Assembly (NCBI GenBank): GCA_947455485.1
Contig: CANGNV010000007.1
Coordinates: 1-64,000 of the forward strand
Length of the DNA: 64,000 nt
Direction of reading: 5' to 3'
Source of the DNA: Burkholderiaceae bacterium
GTDB taxonomy: Bacteria > Pseudomonadota > Gammaproteobacteria > Burkholderiales > Burkholderiaceae
Both the position numbers and the translations under genes were made by a program. The notes beneath the pieces are model-generated. The model was given only the letters and a program-made list of their open reading frames with translations, had not been told where the DNA came from and made no database searches. Of the stretch, positions 18,399-28,709 are shown one piece after another. Numbering within the stretch: position 1 is the first letter of the stretch; every line of letters begins with the position of its first letter.

Positions 18399-19151
18399 TT
18401 ATTGTGTCCAGCGATTAATAATCGCTTTTAACTTTTCTGGGCCTAGCTCAGAAAGGTATAAATTAAAGTCATCTCGTATTTTTGAGTCTTTTTTGAAGGC
18501 AAATCCCAGATTATCAAATCCAACCACCTGGTAACTGCTACTCACAGGGAGATTTAAGGATTTTTGATAATTTACCAACATGACGTTATCGACAAACACC
18601 AAGTCTACATTGCCATTTTGCAATGCTATTAGGGCTTCTGCAGGTGATGGATACAGCTTTACCTGGTCTACCGAGTAATAGCCTTTTGGCTGCAACACTG
18701 TTTTTACATAGTCATCAAATACGCTGCCAGTTGGATAGGCAATGGTGTACTTTTTTAACTGGGATAAATCGGTAATTTTGATATGGCGGTTTTTTAAGCC
18801 AATCAATTGCCAAGTACTGGTGAAGTAGGGGTTAGAAAAGTCCATTACCTCTTTACGCTTATCGGTGATAGAAATCCCAGAGAATGCAACATCAGCTTGT
18901 CCACTAGTCACCGCGCCCAACATGCCGAGCCAATCATAGGCAGTCATTTTGAATGTACAGCCCCGCGACTTACAGTAGCCCTCAAATATCTCTAGATCTA
19001 TGCCTGTATATTTGCCATCTTTTTCAAACAGCATGGGGGGTATCGTTGGAGATACGGCAACCTTAATTACATTAGATTGCTCCTCTTTAGAGCAGGCCCC
19101 AAGAACAAATAGAGTTACTAATACTATGGAAATTAGGCGGGCTAGTTTCAT
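18399..19151 (-). CDS. Amino-acid-type ABC substrate-binding lipoprotein (orphan)
   Basis: A protein of 250 residues of the SBP_bac_3 family, which binds amino acids or similar solutes in the periplasm. A signal with a lipobox (LGAC) puts the lipid Cys at about residue 20. The domain then shows PPMLFEKDGKYTGIDLEIFE, VTSGQADVAFSGISITDKRK and DFSNPYFTSTWQLIG, the family hallmarks. No permease or ATPase gene is adjacent, so it either pairs with a transporter elsewhere or acts as a sensor. The ligand is unknown. Confidence 0.88.
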   Translation of the reverse strand: MKLARLISIVLVTLFVLGACSKEEQSNVIKVAVSPTIPPMLFEKDGKYTGIDLEIFEGYCKSRGCTFKMTAYDWLGMLGAVTSGQADVAFSGISITDKRKEVMDFSNPYFTSTWQLIGLKNRHIKITDLSQLKKYTIAYPTGSVFDDYVKTVLQPKGYYSVDQVKLYPSPAEALIALQNGNVDLVFVDNVMLVNYQKSLNLPVSSSYQVVGFDNLGFAFKKDSKIRDDFNLYLSELGPEKLKAIINRWTQ

Positions 19152-19202
19152 GATGTATTCAGAATTAAATTAGATGAACGATCTTATCAAGATTTGAATG
19201 CA

Positions 19203-19226
19203 AAAAGCCACCCGCAGGTGGCTTTT
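19203..19226 (-). terminator. Intrinsic terminator after the 65-residue gene
   Basis: A 10-bp stem (AAAAGCCACC/GGTGGCTTTT) with a CGCA loop runs into a T-run on the minus strand. It closes the transcript that starts at the glycine riboswitch. Confidence 0.85.
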
Positions 19227-19255
19227 AATTTTGCATCCTTGCTTCCTTGCCGCAC

Positions 19256-19453
19256 TTATCCTGTAGTTACTTTTTTGCTTGGCACGTGACTCGCTTTACA
19301 GAAATCCACAATGGCGTCTGCAAACTTCAGGTAACGTGAATTCACCCGCCTCAGTTCGCTCAACTCGGAAACGCCTTTTGATACTTCTTGTTTAAACGAT
19401 GCATCCTCATAACCTGGATGGTATGGTGCTTCTTTAGTGTAGATATTGCTCAT
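19256..19453 (-). CDS. Small protein of unknown function downstream of a glycine riboswitch
   Basis: A soluble-looking protein of 65 residues with no signal peptide or membrane helix: MSNIYTKEAPYHPGYEDASF, then a helical stretch (VSKGVSELSELRRVNSRYLKFA) and one Cys. The family is not recognised. It is the only gene between the riboswitch at 19606-19790 and a terminator at 19203, so it should be in the riboswitch transcript. The gap from the riboswitch to its start is about 150 bp and holds a seven-codon ORF. A link to glycine is therefore possible but unproven. Confidence 0.65.
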   Translation of the reverse strand: MSNIYTKEAPYHPGYEDASFKQEVSKGVSELSELRRVNSRYLKFADAIVDFCKASHVPSKKVTTG

Positions 19454-19525
19454 ATTATTTGCCTGATTCAGTAAGTTTTTGTTAAAGGTCCCGGCGAGGG
19501 AAATTTGTCATACGCTCTTACTGAG

Positions 19526-19546
19526 TTAGCTTGGGGTGGTATTCAT
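19526..19546 (-). other. Seven-codon ORF with Shine-Dalgarno behind the riboswitch
   Basis: ATG plus five codons and a stop (MNTTPS) lie about 60 bp after the riboswitch, behind AGGAG with a 6-nt spacer. It is either the remnant start of a lost gene (gcvT is the usual riboswitch target) or a leader ORF. Neither is proven. Confidence 0.4.
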
Positions 19547-19605
19547 GCAGGGCTCCTAACATGCGTACGCGCAATGAATGCGTCATCCGCTTGCCGCTCC
19601 CCCTG

Positions 19606-19790
19606 TCCTTGATACCTGAGAGATTCACACTAAGGCCTAGCTTAGTGCTTGCTCCTTCGGTGCACCATTAAGATGGTGACTCTCCAGACGGCTGTTTAGG
19701 ATAAGCAGTACCTTCCTAGTGGGTACCTGAGCGTTCATGGGAGTTTGCGCCTTCGGTGGAGGCCTAAGGCCTCACTCTCCTGCTTATCGC
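19606..19790 (-). ncRNA. Tandem glycine riboswitch
   Basis: Read on the minus strand there are two adjacent glycine aptamers. The first (about 19790-19700) has a P1 stem (ATAAGCAG with its complement), GGAGAG, the ACCGAAGG-GCAAAC core and GCTCAGGTA. The second (about 19690-19606) has CTGGAGAGTC, CACCGAAGGAGCAAGC, and TCTCTCAGGTATCAAGGACAG. The tandem layout is typical for cooperative glycine sensing. A -10-like TATACT is at 19792-19797. In most proteobacteria this element controls gcvT or a glycine carrier, but here neither follows. Confidence 0.9.
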
Positions 19791-19854
19791 TAGTATATCT
19801 CGTGATGCTATTTATGTAATGCTGGCTTATACCTAGTCGACTACTAATAAGAAA

Positions 19855-20220
19855 TTAATTAACCTTTTTGATTTCTTTAATGGTGTTGCCATCATCCAAT
19901 AAAACAATCTTAGGCACATGCTTTGCAACTTCATCGTTGCTGACCTGCCCATAGGTGCAAATAATCAGGTGATCTCCAACATGCGCCTTACGTGCGGCAG
20001 CACCATTTAGAGAAATAATTCCAGAGCCACGCTTTGCCCTGATGATGTAAGTTGAGAAACGTTCGCCGTTGTTAATGTTGTAGAGCTCGATTTTTTCAAA
20101 CTCGCGCATATCAGCAGCATCGAGTAAATCCTCATCGATTCCACACGAGCCCTCGTAATGCAAATCCGCTTCTGTAACGGTTGCTCTGTGAATTTTTCCC
20201 AACAACATAATGCGATTCAT
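19855..20220 (-). CDS. panD: Aspartate 1-decarboxylase PanD
   Basis: It makes beta-alanine from aspartate for pantothenate and CoA. The proenzyme has 121 residues and cleaves itself to form a pyruvoyl group. The cleavage pair G24-S25 (in YEGSCGID) is intact, as are T57 and Y58 (RFSTYII) and the substrate-binding R54. The start [16 protein letters not shown] is the family start. It stands alone between the riboswitch region and the phasin gene. Confidence 0.96.
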   Translation of the reverse strand: MNRIMLLGKIHRATVTEADLHYEGSCGIDEDLLDAADMREFEKIELYNINNGERFSTYIIRAKRGSGIISLNGAAARKAHVGDHLIICTYGQVSNDEVAKHVPKIVLLDDGNTIKEIKKVN

Positions 20221-20310
20221 ACGATTTCCTCAAAAATTAACAGCGCGCTACTACAAGCATTTATAAAATCTATTTGTTTATTTTCTCAAATTTTTTTGAA
20301 GTAGCGCCAT

Positions 20311-20338
20311 TAAAAAACCCCGCTTACACGGGGCTTTC
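20311..20338 (-). terminator. Intrinsic terminator of the phasin gene
   Basis: A GC stem (CCCCG/CGGGG) flanked by a run of six A on the plus strand gives a U-run on the minus strand. It sits 22 bp after the phasin stop. Confidence 0.85.
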
Positions 20339-20359
20339 TATGTGGTCATTATCTACTAA

Positions 20360-20917
20360 TTACTTGGTACGGCTTTTTGCTGCCTTAGGGGCTTGGCCAA
20401 ATTGACCTTGTGCAGTCTTCATTACTGTTTCAACACTTTTCTCAAAGTTTGCAAATGCGTCTTGAGTTGTTGAGCGCACTTGGTCAAAGTTTTGCATTGC
20501 TGTATTGAATGCGGATGTAAAGGCACTCACATATGCTTCTGAGCCAGCAGGTGCTTTTGAAGTGGCAGCAGCTACAAAGCTCTTCAAGTCATCTTGTGAC
20601 TGGTCAATGGCAGCCTCTACAGCTTCAACCAATTCTTGGTTGCCGCGACGCAGTACTGCAGCTACTTTTTTCTGATACGCAGCAACTTCAGCAACAGCTT
20701 CTTGTACTTCTGGGCTTTGCAAAAGGTCTAGTGCGGCTTTGGCATCTTTGCCCTTCAACAGCTCGGCAGCCTTAGCTTGCGCATTTGCTACGGCTTGTTG
20801 AGCAGCCTGGTAATTGATTTCTGCCAATTCTTGAGCATTCTCAAGGGCTGTTTGTCCTAATGCACGGGCGCTTTCTACGGATTTAGCTTGATTTTCTGCA
20901 AATTGATTTTTGAACAT
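20360..20917 (-). CDS. phaP: Phasin family protein
   Basis: A protein of 185 residues, nearly all helical and Ala/Gln/Glu-rich. The start MFKNQFAENQAKSVESARAL and the heptad-like stretch with LAEINYQAAQQAVANAQAKA match Phasin_2-type granule proteins. Phasins coat polyhydroxyalkanoate granules and limit their size. The ending QAPKAAKSRTK is basic. A PHA-synthase gene is not in the window. No other helical family fits as well. Confidence 0.85.
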   Translation of the reverse strand: MFKNQFAENQAKSVESARALGQTALENAQELAEINYQAAQQAVANAQAKAAELLKGKDAKAALDLLQSPEVQEAVAEVAAYQKKVAAVLRRGNQELVEAVEAAIDQSQDDLKSFVAAATSKAPAGSEAYVSAFTSAFNTAMQNFDQVRSTTQDAFANFEKSVETVMKTAQGQFGQAPKAAKSRTK

Positions 20918-21095
20918 GATATTTCCTTTAAGAGGTTATTTGTTGCACTGCACCATATTAATAGCTTATTTTGGGCTTAGCAAGCAAATATTGCTGCAAA
21001 GCAACATATAATTATGTTAATTTCAGCGGTTTATTACAAAAACAGCATTTAAGCCTCACTTAGAGGCCTTTTACTCAGTTCAGAAATTCTTAGTT
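20918..21095. other. Divergent promoter region phasin/pagP
   Basis: 178 bp between the divergent phasin and pagP starts. It is AT-rich. A short hairpin (GCCTC/GAGGC, 21053-21067) followed by CTTTTA lies 29 bp before pagP and could be a weak attenuator. No clear operator is recognised. Confidence 0.3.
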
Positions 21096-21647
21096 ATGTG
21101 CCGTAGATTTATTGTCCTTTTACTGCTCTGCATGCCATTTGCAGCCCCTCGCGGTGAAACCGTCTCCGAGTGGTTCCAGACCACAACTACGCATCTTGAA
21201 TCGGTTTGGGATAAAGGCGGCAACGAGCTTTACATCCCCCTCTATACCTATCACATGCCTTATGCGTATTCTCAAGAAAAGATTAATGAATACACCTCCT
21301 ACCCAATGGGCATTGGATTCGGCAGAGGCTTAATGAATGAGAGTGGCAACTGGGAAGGCATTTATGGAATGACCTTCAAAGACTCGCACGGAATCTATCA
21401 ATACATGGTGGGCTATGGGTGGATACCTATGTGGAATATCGGCAGCAGCCCCGACTGGAAGTATGGCGTTGGTGCAACCGTCTTCATCATGTCTCGCCAA
21501 GACATCATGAACTACATCCCCTTCCCCGGAGTGCTCCCTATTGCCTCAATCAGCTACAAAGATCTCAGTATTCAGACCGCCTATGTGCCTGGTGGACAAA
21601 ACGTTGGAAACGTCTTGTTCACCTGGGCCAAATACAATCTGCCTTAA
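21096..21647 (+). CDS. pagP: Lipid A palmitoyltransferase PagP
   Basis: PagP moves a palmitate from phospholipid to lipid A in the outer membrane. The protein has 183 residues including a signal peptide (about 1-20). The active-site residues known from E. coli are placed as expected: His H53 in YTYHMPYAY, and D95-S96 in FKDSHG. The beta-barrel has the YIPLYTYHMP start and the SYKDLSIQTAYVPGGQNVGN end. It shares the region with LpxO- and LpxL-type genes, suggesting lipid A tailoring. The family is unusual outside enterics and some Bordetella-like bacteria, but the residues are convincing. Confidence 0.93.
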   Translation: MCRRFIVLLLLCMPFAAPRGETVSEWFQTTTTHLESVWDKGGNELYIPLYTYHMPYAYSQEKINEYTSYPMGIGFGRGLMNESGNWEGIYGMTFKDSHGIYQYMVGYGWIPMWNIGSSPDWKYGVGATVFIMSRQDIMNYIPFPGVLPIASISYKDLSIQTAYVPGGQNVGNVLFTWAKYNLP

Positions 21648-21654
21648 CTTTAAG

Positions 21655-22215
21655 TTAGGCGGGGTTATTTTTTAGATAGTCCATCACCCAAGCTGGATCA
21701 CTATCACTCGGAAATATTGGGTAGTGCACAGCCTCAATCACGCCATCATTCGCAATCAAAGTGATGCGCTTTAATAAAGTCATTCCAGCAGCAACAAAAG
21801 TTGGCAAGCGCAAAGCTTGCTGCAGCTGATAATTCACATCACTTAATACTGGAAATGGTAAGTGCAATCGATCCGCCATCTCTTTTTGGTATTCGGTTGA
21901 CTGCACACTCAGACCAACAACATCAGCACCTAAATCACGCAGCTCTTGATAGTGATCTCTAAAGGAGCAACTTTGTGGCGTGCATCCCCTGGCTCCAGGT
22001 ATTTGATCCCAGCCTTCGGGCAGCGGAACATTAGGCTGGCCTGTCATTGGATAGCAGTAAATCACCAAGCGACCTTTGCTTTCGCCAAGATTAAATTGGC
22101 TTGCATTAGTCGCGCCCAATGAGATGGCGGGCAAGCGCATGCCCACTAAGTGGGCGGCGGCACCGTCATCCTGAGGAATCGGTAAATCAGTAGGCAGTTG
22201 ATTGAGATTTGTCAT
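21655..22215 (-). CDS. Peroxiredoxin (AhpC/TSA, BCP-like)
   Basis: A protein of 186 residues with the thioredoxin-like peroxiredoxin fold. The motif GCTPQSCSFRDHY gives peroxidatic C78 and possible resolving C83, five residues later as in BCP/PrxQ enzymes. It continues with DLGADVVGLSVQSTEYQKEM and LPFPVLSD, both family landmarks. It reduces hydroperoxides with electrons from thioredoxin. It is convergent with pagP and close to katG, pointing to a peroxide-defence area. Confidence 0.88.
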   Translation of the reverse strand: MTNLNQLPTDLPIPQDDGAAAHLVGMRLPAISLGATNASQFNLGESKGRLVIYCYPMTGQPNVPLPEGWDQIPGARGCTPQSCSFRDHYQELRDLGADVVGLSVQSTEYQKEMADRLHLPFPVLSDVNYQLQQALRLPTFVAAGMTLLKRITLIANDGVIEAVHYPIFPSDSDPAWVMDYLKNNPA

Positions 22216-22245
22216 AGATTGAATCTTAGCCCAAAAATTACTGGC

Positions 22246-22812
22246 CTACCTACAGGGTTTTGTCGAGGCTGACCTCTTAAGTGACGCCAGCTCAGCCATT
22301 GATTCAAACTGTCGTCGCAGGATATTTTTGATGAAAAACTCGATCACTGCTGATGGCACAAGAGAATTTGGCTCAACCTGTGCATCGTATTTAAATGTGG
22401 TGGAATCTTTTTCGGGCAAGAGCCGCCAACTTCCCTTGTAATACTTGGTGTCTCCACTTATCTGCTCAAAGAGCAATGCCTTGTTAGGGAACTCTATGTA
22501 TTCCAACTCAGAACGCATCTCAAATGGGATGAATAAAATTCTTTCTTCAAGCAAGCGGGCAACCTTCACTTTATTGCCCGATCTAGAGAGCACTTTTGAA
22601 TCTACAACTCCAGGCAAACTTTTAAGGCCCTCATAGTCAGTAATAAATGCAAAGGCTTCGCATGCTGTAATCGGCACCTCATAACTTGCATTTACTTGAA
22701 AGCGATCGCCCGCCCTAGTGACAGCAACTTTTAAGTCATAAGAATTGGATGCTTCTTGCGCAAAGGCAATTCCGAACATCGCAGTCAGAAAAAAGTAGAG
22801 AAGTCGCTTCAT
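22246..22812 (-). CDS. Exported SRPBCC (START-like) family protein
   Basis: A protein of 188 residues with a signal peptide (MKRLLYFFLTAMFGIAFA, about 1-18) and a START/SRPBCC-type core (VPITACEAFAFITDYEGLKS near the start, RLLEERILFIPFEMRSELEY in the middle). Such folds bind hydrophobic ligands. It ends KRSASTKPCR. It is 30 bp downstream in the reading direction from nothing clear, and 30 bp before the peroxiredoxin, possibly in one operon with it. Ligand unknown. Confidence 0.75.
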   Translation of the reverse strand: MKRLLYFFLTAMFGIAFAQEASNSYDLKVAVTRAGDRFQVNASYEVPITACEAFAFITDYEGLKSLPGVVDSKVLSRSGNKVKVARLLEERILFIPFEMRSELEYIEFPNKALLFEQISGDTKYYKGSWRLLPEKDSTTFKYDAQVEPNSLVPSAVIEFFIKNILRRQFESMAELASLKRSASTKPCR

Positions 22813-22870
22813 GCAATTAGTTTAGTGGCTGGTTGACTGCTTTACGCTCGCCACTTAAGAGGATTTGCCC

Positions 22871-23275
22871 TTATTCTGCCGCTGCTCGCATTAGCCTTAA
22901 GAGCTCAACATCATGCTCAGGCAGTCCGTCCAACACGCCGGTGAGGTTGGGCATTTTTGCAATAATTTCTTTTGCCAAGAAGAAGCGCATTGACCAAGCA
23001 GGAAAACTTCTTTCCTTGATCTCTTCCATATTTAATAAGCGTACTTGGTGGTGGCGTGGGTCTCGCTGAATTTTTTCCCAGATTTTTGTAAGCTCTGCAC
23101 GAGGCCCCTCTAATATCTGGCCAAAATGTTGGTTTTCATAAAAGAGCACTCCGGATAGCCCCAACTTTTGATTGAGTTGTGCGGCCTGATCGGTCAGGCG
23201 CATCAATGCTAAGACGCCCATATCCTGGGTTGCCTTGCTGATGTAGCTTACGGAAATCAAATGGGGCTGACTCAT
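22871..23275 (-). CDS. BLUF-domain blue-light sensor
   Basis: A short BLUF protein of 134 residues that uses FAD to sense blue light. The key residues are all present with the spacing of AppA: Tyr Y11 (AppA Y21), N35 (N45), Q53 (Q63, in FGQILEG), W94 and M96 (W104, M106, in FPAWSMRF). The helical cap after residue 100 is short and there is no fused output domain. It therefore acts by contact with a partner that is not obvious here. It is divergent from katG across 411 bp, which may link light and peroxide stress. Confidence 0.93.
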   Translation of the reverse strand: MSQPHLISVSYISKATQDMGVLALMRLTDQAAQLNQKLGLSGVLFYENQHFGQILEGPRAELTKIWEKIQRDPRHHQVRLLNMEEIKERSFPAWSMRFFLAKEIIAKMPNLTGVLDGLPEHDVELLRLMRAAAE

Positions 23276-23686
23276 CTTCTTGTCTCGGGGCTAAAGCCTG
23301 AATTTCCTGATGGTAACTTTTGATATCGGCTTGATCAATGCTGATTTACCCGCGAGACCGGGGATGGAATATGGCGGAATCAAATTGATATCGCTTAATT
23401 TAATTATCTATTTAATCGATTAATAAGTTCATATTAATTCATTGGACGGATCATTAAACAAAGAACAAGATGATCCCATCGCAACACACAATGAAGGGAG
23501 CTACAAAATGAAAACCCAAATTAGATTGGCCGGAGTTCATCAAGGGGGCACGAGATGAATATTCTTATCGCATTTATGGCGGGAGAATAAAAACCGTCAA
23601 ATACACAGACCGTTTATAGCTTTATCAGTTAGTCTGAATAGGTCAGGCTGACCAAGCAAAAATGATTTACCTACAAGGAGATCTAA
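23276..23686. other. katG: 411-bp gap between BLUF and katG genes, with palindrome and small ORFs
   Basis: This is the divergent promoter region of the BLUF and katG genes. It is AT-rich at 23390-23440. A perfect 12-bp palindrome (TTAATCGATTAA) sits at 23412-23423 and is a candidate operator. Two tiny ORFs follow: 23508-23558 (16 codons, good Shine-Dalgarno) and 23555-23590 (11 codons, overlapping). They could be leader ORFs or chance. An OxyR-like spacing of ATAG/CTAT units could not be found convincingly. katG itself starts behind AAGGAG. Confidence 0.45.
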
Positions 23687-25837
<2,151 letters not shown>

Positions 25838-25861
25838 TTAGTATAGAAGTAAGCCGTCATT

Positions 25862-25895
25862 AATAAGGGAGGCTTTTGCCTCCCTTATTTTTTAT
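25862..25895. terminator. Intrinsic terminator after katG
   Basis: An 11-bp perfect stem (AATAAGGGAGG/CCTCCCTTATT) with a 6-nt loop and a long T-run. It ends katG and, by its A side, partly serves the convergent DUF1275 gene. Confidence 0.92.
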
Positions 25896-25941
25896 CCTTG
25901 TAGTACAAGCTGCACCCTATTCGCAGCCAAATACAAAAATG

Positions 25942-26694
25942 CTAACCCTTCAATACCGCCCTGATGTCTCGATAAATCTGCAAGCTTGCTATGAGCACAA
26001 GAGAGAGGGAGAGTGGTACTACCGCTATATAACCGACTGTTTTAAAGCTAATCGCCCCGATAATTCCGCCAATCAAGAACATTCCGAAAATAAATAAATG
26101 GGTTTTTAACTTTTCCCGATTTGCTCTGACATATCCACCTTCATTGGCTTGCGTCGATTTATTCCAATAAATTAACTTCCCCACCTCTATTCCAATATCC
26201 GTAATAACCCCCGTCATATGGGTTGTTCTAATTTCCGCTTTAGAGGCTTTAGTGACAATCGCATTTTGCAAGCCCATCACAAAGCATAGGAGAAGAGCAA
26301 TCGCTGGAACGGTTAAGGGTAGATATAAGTTAAGGTTAGCGCCCACCAAACCAAAGACTAATAACAGGGCGGCCTCTAGAAATAGTGGCAAGGCAAACTC
26401 GCTATGAATTTTTCTTCTATGACCCCAATTAACAATGATGGCCGTTGTAGCCGCGCCAAAGAGAAATGAGAGCAAAAGTGAGATGCCGCCTAAAACCGAA
26501 ATGAAGTCATTCAGAGCAAGGTCATCGCCAATTGCGGAAATAATCCCGCTCATATGAGATGTATAGCGAGAAATAGCCAAGAAACCACCAGCATTTACGG
26601 CGCCCGCCACAAACGCCATGTAGGCGCCCAATTGAATATTGGTTTTGGGGGATCGCTGTGCGCTTGTTAAGCGCTGAATAAACTCAATTGGCAT
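25942..26694 (-). CDS. DUF1275 (YoaK-like) membrane protein
   Basis: A protein of 250 residues with about six membrane helices. The DUF1275 hallmark GAVNAGGFLAISRYTSHMSG lies in the first helix, and LGLQN-type MGLQNAIVTKASKAEIRTTH with MTGVITDIGIEVGK in the middle. The role is unknown and it may be a small transporter. It is convergent with katG and followed upstream by the haloacid-dehalogenase-type gene. From memory, family members are called YoaK. Confidence 0.82.
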   Translation of the reverse strand: MPIEFIQRLTSAQRSPKTNIQLGAYMAFVAGAVNAGGFLAISRYTSHMSGIISAIGDDLALNDFISVLGGISLLLSFLFGAATTAIIVNWGHRRKIHSEFALPLFLEAALLLVFGLVGANLNLYLPLTVPAIALLLCFVMGLQNAIVTKASKAEIRTTHMTGVITDIGIEVGKLIYWNKSTQANEGGYVRANREKLKTHLFIFGMFLIGGIIGAISFKTVGYIAVVPLSLSLVLIASLQIYRDIRAVLKG

Positions 26695-26730
26695 TAAGCC
26701 TTTATTTTACGACTCTAGACTTAACAAGCC

Positions 26731-27414
26731 CTACATAACTTCCAAAACTTTACTCAACGAGCTGCCTTCATAGTCTGGCCTCTCACCAATCTCCTCAAAG
26801 GGATGCCCAAGCCGATTAACCCAAAATACATCAAAACCAAACCACTTTGCTGCCAGTGCATCCCAAGCATTGCTCGATACAAAAAGGATTTCTTCTTTTT
26901 TAACTGGAAACGCTTTTAAAAGAAGCTCGTAGGCTTGAGGGGCGGTCTTAAATAATCGCACATCCTCAACGGTGACCACTTGATCCAAGTAAGCAGTGAG
27001 GCCATTACTCTCAACTACTGTCGCCAACATCTCTCTACTGCCATTAGACAAAATTGCTGTGGATATACCTTTATTTTTTATTGTCTTAAGAACGTGCAGA
27101 CTATCTTCAAACCCAGTGAGCTTGGCATACTGATCCATCAACTGCTTCTCGTAGTCAGGGCTGAGATTTAAGTTCATGCGCTTACATACATAACGTAATG
27201 AGCGAACCGTTAATTCCCAAAACGGAAGGTAGTGCTTACTGCCACCAGGATTGGGGTCGCTCATGGTGACTAAACGGGTGTACTCAATTTGGCGATCACG
27301 CCACATTAGAGCGAAGGCCTGGCCATTGCCAGGAAATAAATCTTCTGCTAACTTTCCCATGGAATACACATCAAATAATGTTCCATAAGCATCAAAAGCG
27401 ATAAGTTTATACAT
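26731..27414 (-). CDS. Haloacid dehalogenase type II-like HAD hydrolase
   Basis: A protein of 227 residues of the HAD superfamily. The nucleophile Asp is D8 in FDAYGTLFD. Motif II SNGSREML and the SSNAWDALAAKWFGF region match L-2-haloacid dehalogenases. The substrate may be a haloacid or a phosphate ester. It stands alone between DUF1275 and the patatin gene, same strand. No neighbouring haloacid transport gene is seen. Confidence 0.87.
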   Translation of the reverse strand: MYKLIAFDAYGTLFDVYSMGKLAEDLFPGNGQAFALMWRDRQIEYTRLVTMSDPNPGGSKHYLPFWELTVRSLRYVCKRMNLNLSPDYEKQLMDQYAKLTGFEDSLHVLKTIKNKGISTAILSNGSREMLATVVESNGLTAYLDQVVTVEDVRLFKTAPQAYELLLKAFPVKKEEILFVSSNAWDALAAKWFGFDVFWVNRLGHPFEEIGERPDYEGSSLSKVLEVM

Positions 27415-27493
27415 GCAGTCCCTTTGTTATCAGTCTGTATTTGTATTGTCGTTTAAAACAATTTTTCTAGTGATGCAGGATATCAAGCGATGC

Positions 27494-28588
27494 TCAAACC
27501 CAAAAACGCTTCATCTCTGGAAGATCTTGCATTCCTCTTTCGTAGCCATACTTGATGGCTGGCTCCATAATTTCAGGATCTACAACGCTCATGGTTTTTC
27601 TTCCGGGCAGCATTCCAACAACTACTAGCTTAGTTTTAGTCCCTTTCGCCTCAAGATCCTTGACCTCTTGCAAAATGGTATTGGGCAAATGATTTAATCG
27701 AAGCCCTTCTTTTTCTTGTTCAATGGTATCTGCCAATGCGACAACAAGGGCTCTTCTTGACCCGGCCACAATATCGCAATGCGTTTCTGTCGAACCAATA
27801 CTACCGTCCATGCAGACACGATCCTTAATCCAGGTTGGGCCCGTCACGCCTGGTGCAGACGCGCTGGCTGCACATGCATCAATCACAGATACGCCTGCGT
27901 CTGGGGCAATGACTAAACGCTCAGCGGTATAACAATCAATCGTTGTGATGTACATCTTTGGTGGAATAGCTTTCATGTCGCCCAAGAAAACTTTAATATT
28001 GGCTTGAAACTTTTCAGATGGGATCGACTTTGCAGCCATAGCTGCATGACCAATCGCTTGAATCGTGGCAGGACTTCCATCTTTAGCCGTGAGGCCCATC
28101 TTCATGACTCGCTCTTGGCTAGGTGTAAATTTTTTAGTTGGCACTAATTTAGCCATTACCTTTGGATAGTCAGCCAACAAATTAAATTCTGCAGAGAATA
28201 GATCCAGCCGACTACCCAGTAATGCGCTACCCAATACAGCGCCAGCAGATGTCCCGACAACAATATCGGCGAGTCGCAAGTCGACCCCATTAGCCAACAT
28301 TGCATGAAAGTACCCAACCAAAAATGAGCTCATGTATTCAGAGCCCCCGCCCAAAACAATTGCTCTATCTTTGCCGGCGCCAGGGGGATTTTTATAAGGG
28401 ATGGGATGCGACAAACCATCATCCCAATTGGCAGTGGTAGCTTGGATCTCTCTTGCCTCTAATGCCCTCACCTCAGCCACCACTTTCTTAGCAGGGGCTT
28501 GGCCTTGAGCAAGCGCTTGCGTGCCAGCAAGGGCTGCAGCACCGACAGCGGAAGTTTTCAAAAAATTACGGCGGGTTGATTGGGTCAT
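27494..28588 (-). CDS. Exported patatin-like phospholipase
   Basis: A protein of 364 residues. The start QSTRRNFLKTSAVGAAALAG is a twin-arginine signal, so the protein is exported folded. The patatin core has an oxyanion-type LGGGSEY (about 79-85), the nucleophile Ser S114 in GTSAG, and the Asp partner in MDGSIGS. It likely hydrolyses lipid esters in the periplasm or outside. It sits right next to repeat copy A: the gap from the repeat to its start is 44 bp. Thus it may be part of the tRNA-Phe array or the old chromosome at its edge. Confidence 0.87.
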   Translation of the reverse strand: MTQSTRRNFLKTSAVGAAALAGTQALAQGQAPAKKVVAEVRALEAREIQATTANWDDGLSHPIPYKNPPGAGKDRAIVLGGGSEYMSSFLVGYFHAMLANGVDLRLADIVVGTSAGAVLGSALLGSRLDLFSAEFNLLADYPKVMAKLVPTKKFTPSQERVMKMGLTAKDGSPATIQAIGHAAMAAKSIPSEKFQANIKVFLGDMKAIPPKMYITTIDCYTAERLVIAPDAGVSVIDACAASASAPGVTGPTWIKDRVCMDGSIGSTETHCDIVAGSRRALVVALADTIEQEKEGLRLNHLPNTILQEVKDLEAKGTKTKLVVVGMLPGRKTMSVVDPEIMEPAIKYGYERGMQDLPEMKRFWV

Positions 28589-28632
28589 ATAAGGTCCATT
28601 GATCGTTAATCAATTTATAGCAGATCTCCTCA

Positions 28633-28709
28633 AATGAAAAAACTACCCGCAGGTGGTTTTCGTGTTTCTTAGTGGCCCAGGGAGGAATCGACCGGGGCCG
28701 AGGATGCTT
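28633..28709 (-). repeat. tRNA-Phe 3'-end fragment plus terminator, copy A
   Basis: On the minus strand this copy reads AGCATCCTCGG..., then a tRNA-Phe T-arm/acceptor end (GGTCGATTCC and the CCACTA-like 3' end), an 11-nt spacer and a hairpin terminator (stem 28639-28660). It is the copy farthest from tRNA-Phe and the most altered: CCCAGGGAGG instead of CCCGGGGCGG, and a stem mismatch. Its outer end coincides with the stop codon of the GNAT gene. Confidence 0.9.

Noticed and set aside
23390..23440. OxyR-binding site before katG
   Set aside because: The ATAG/CTAT units of the OxyR pattern could not be matched at 11-bp spacing beyond one CTAT.
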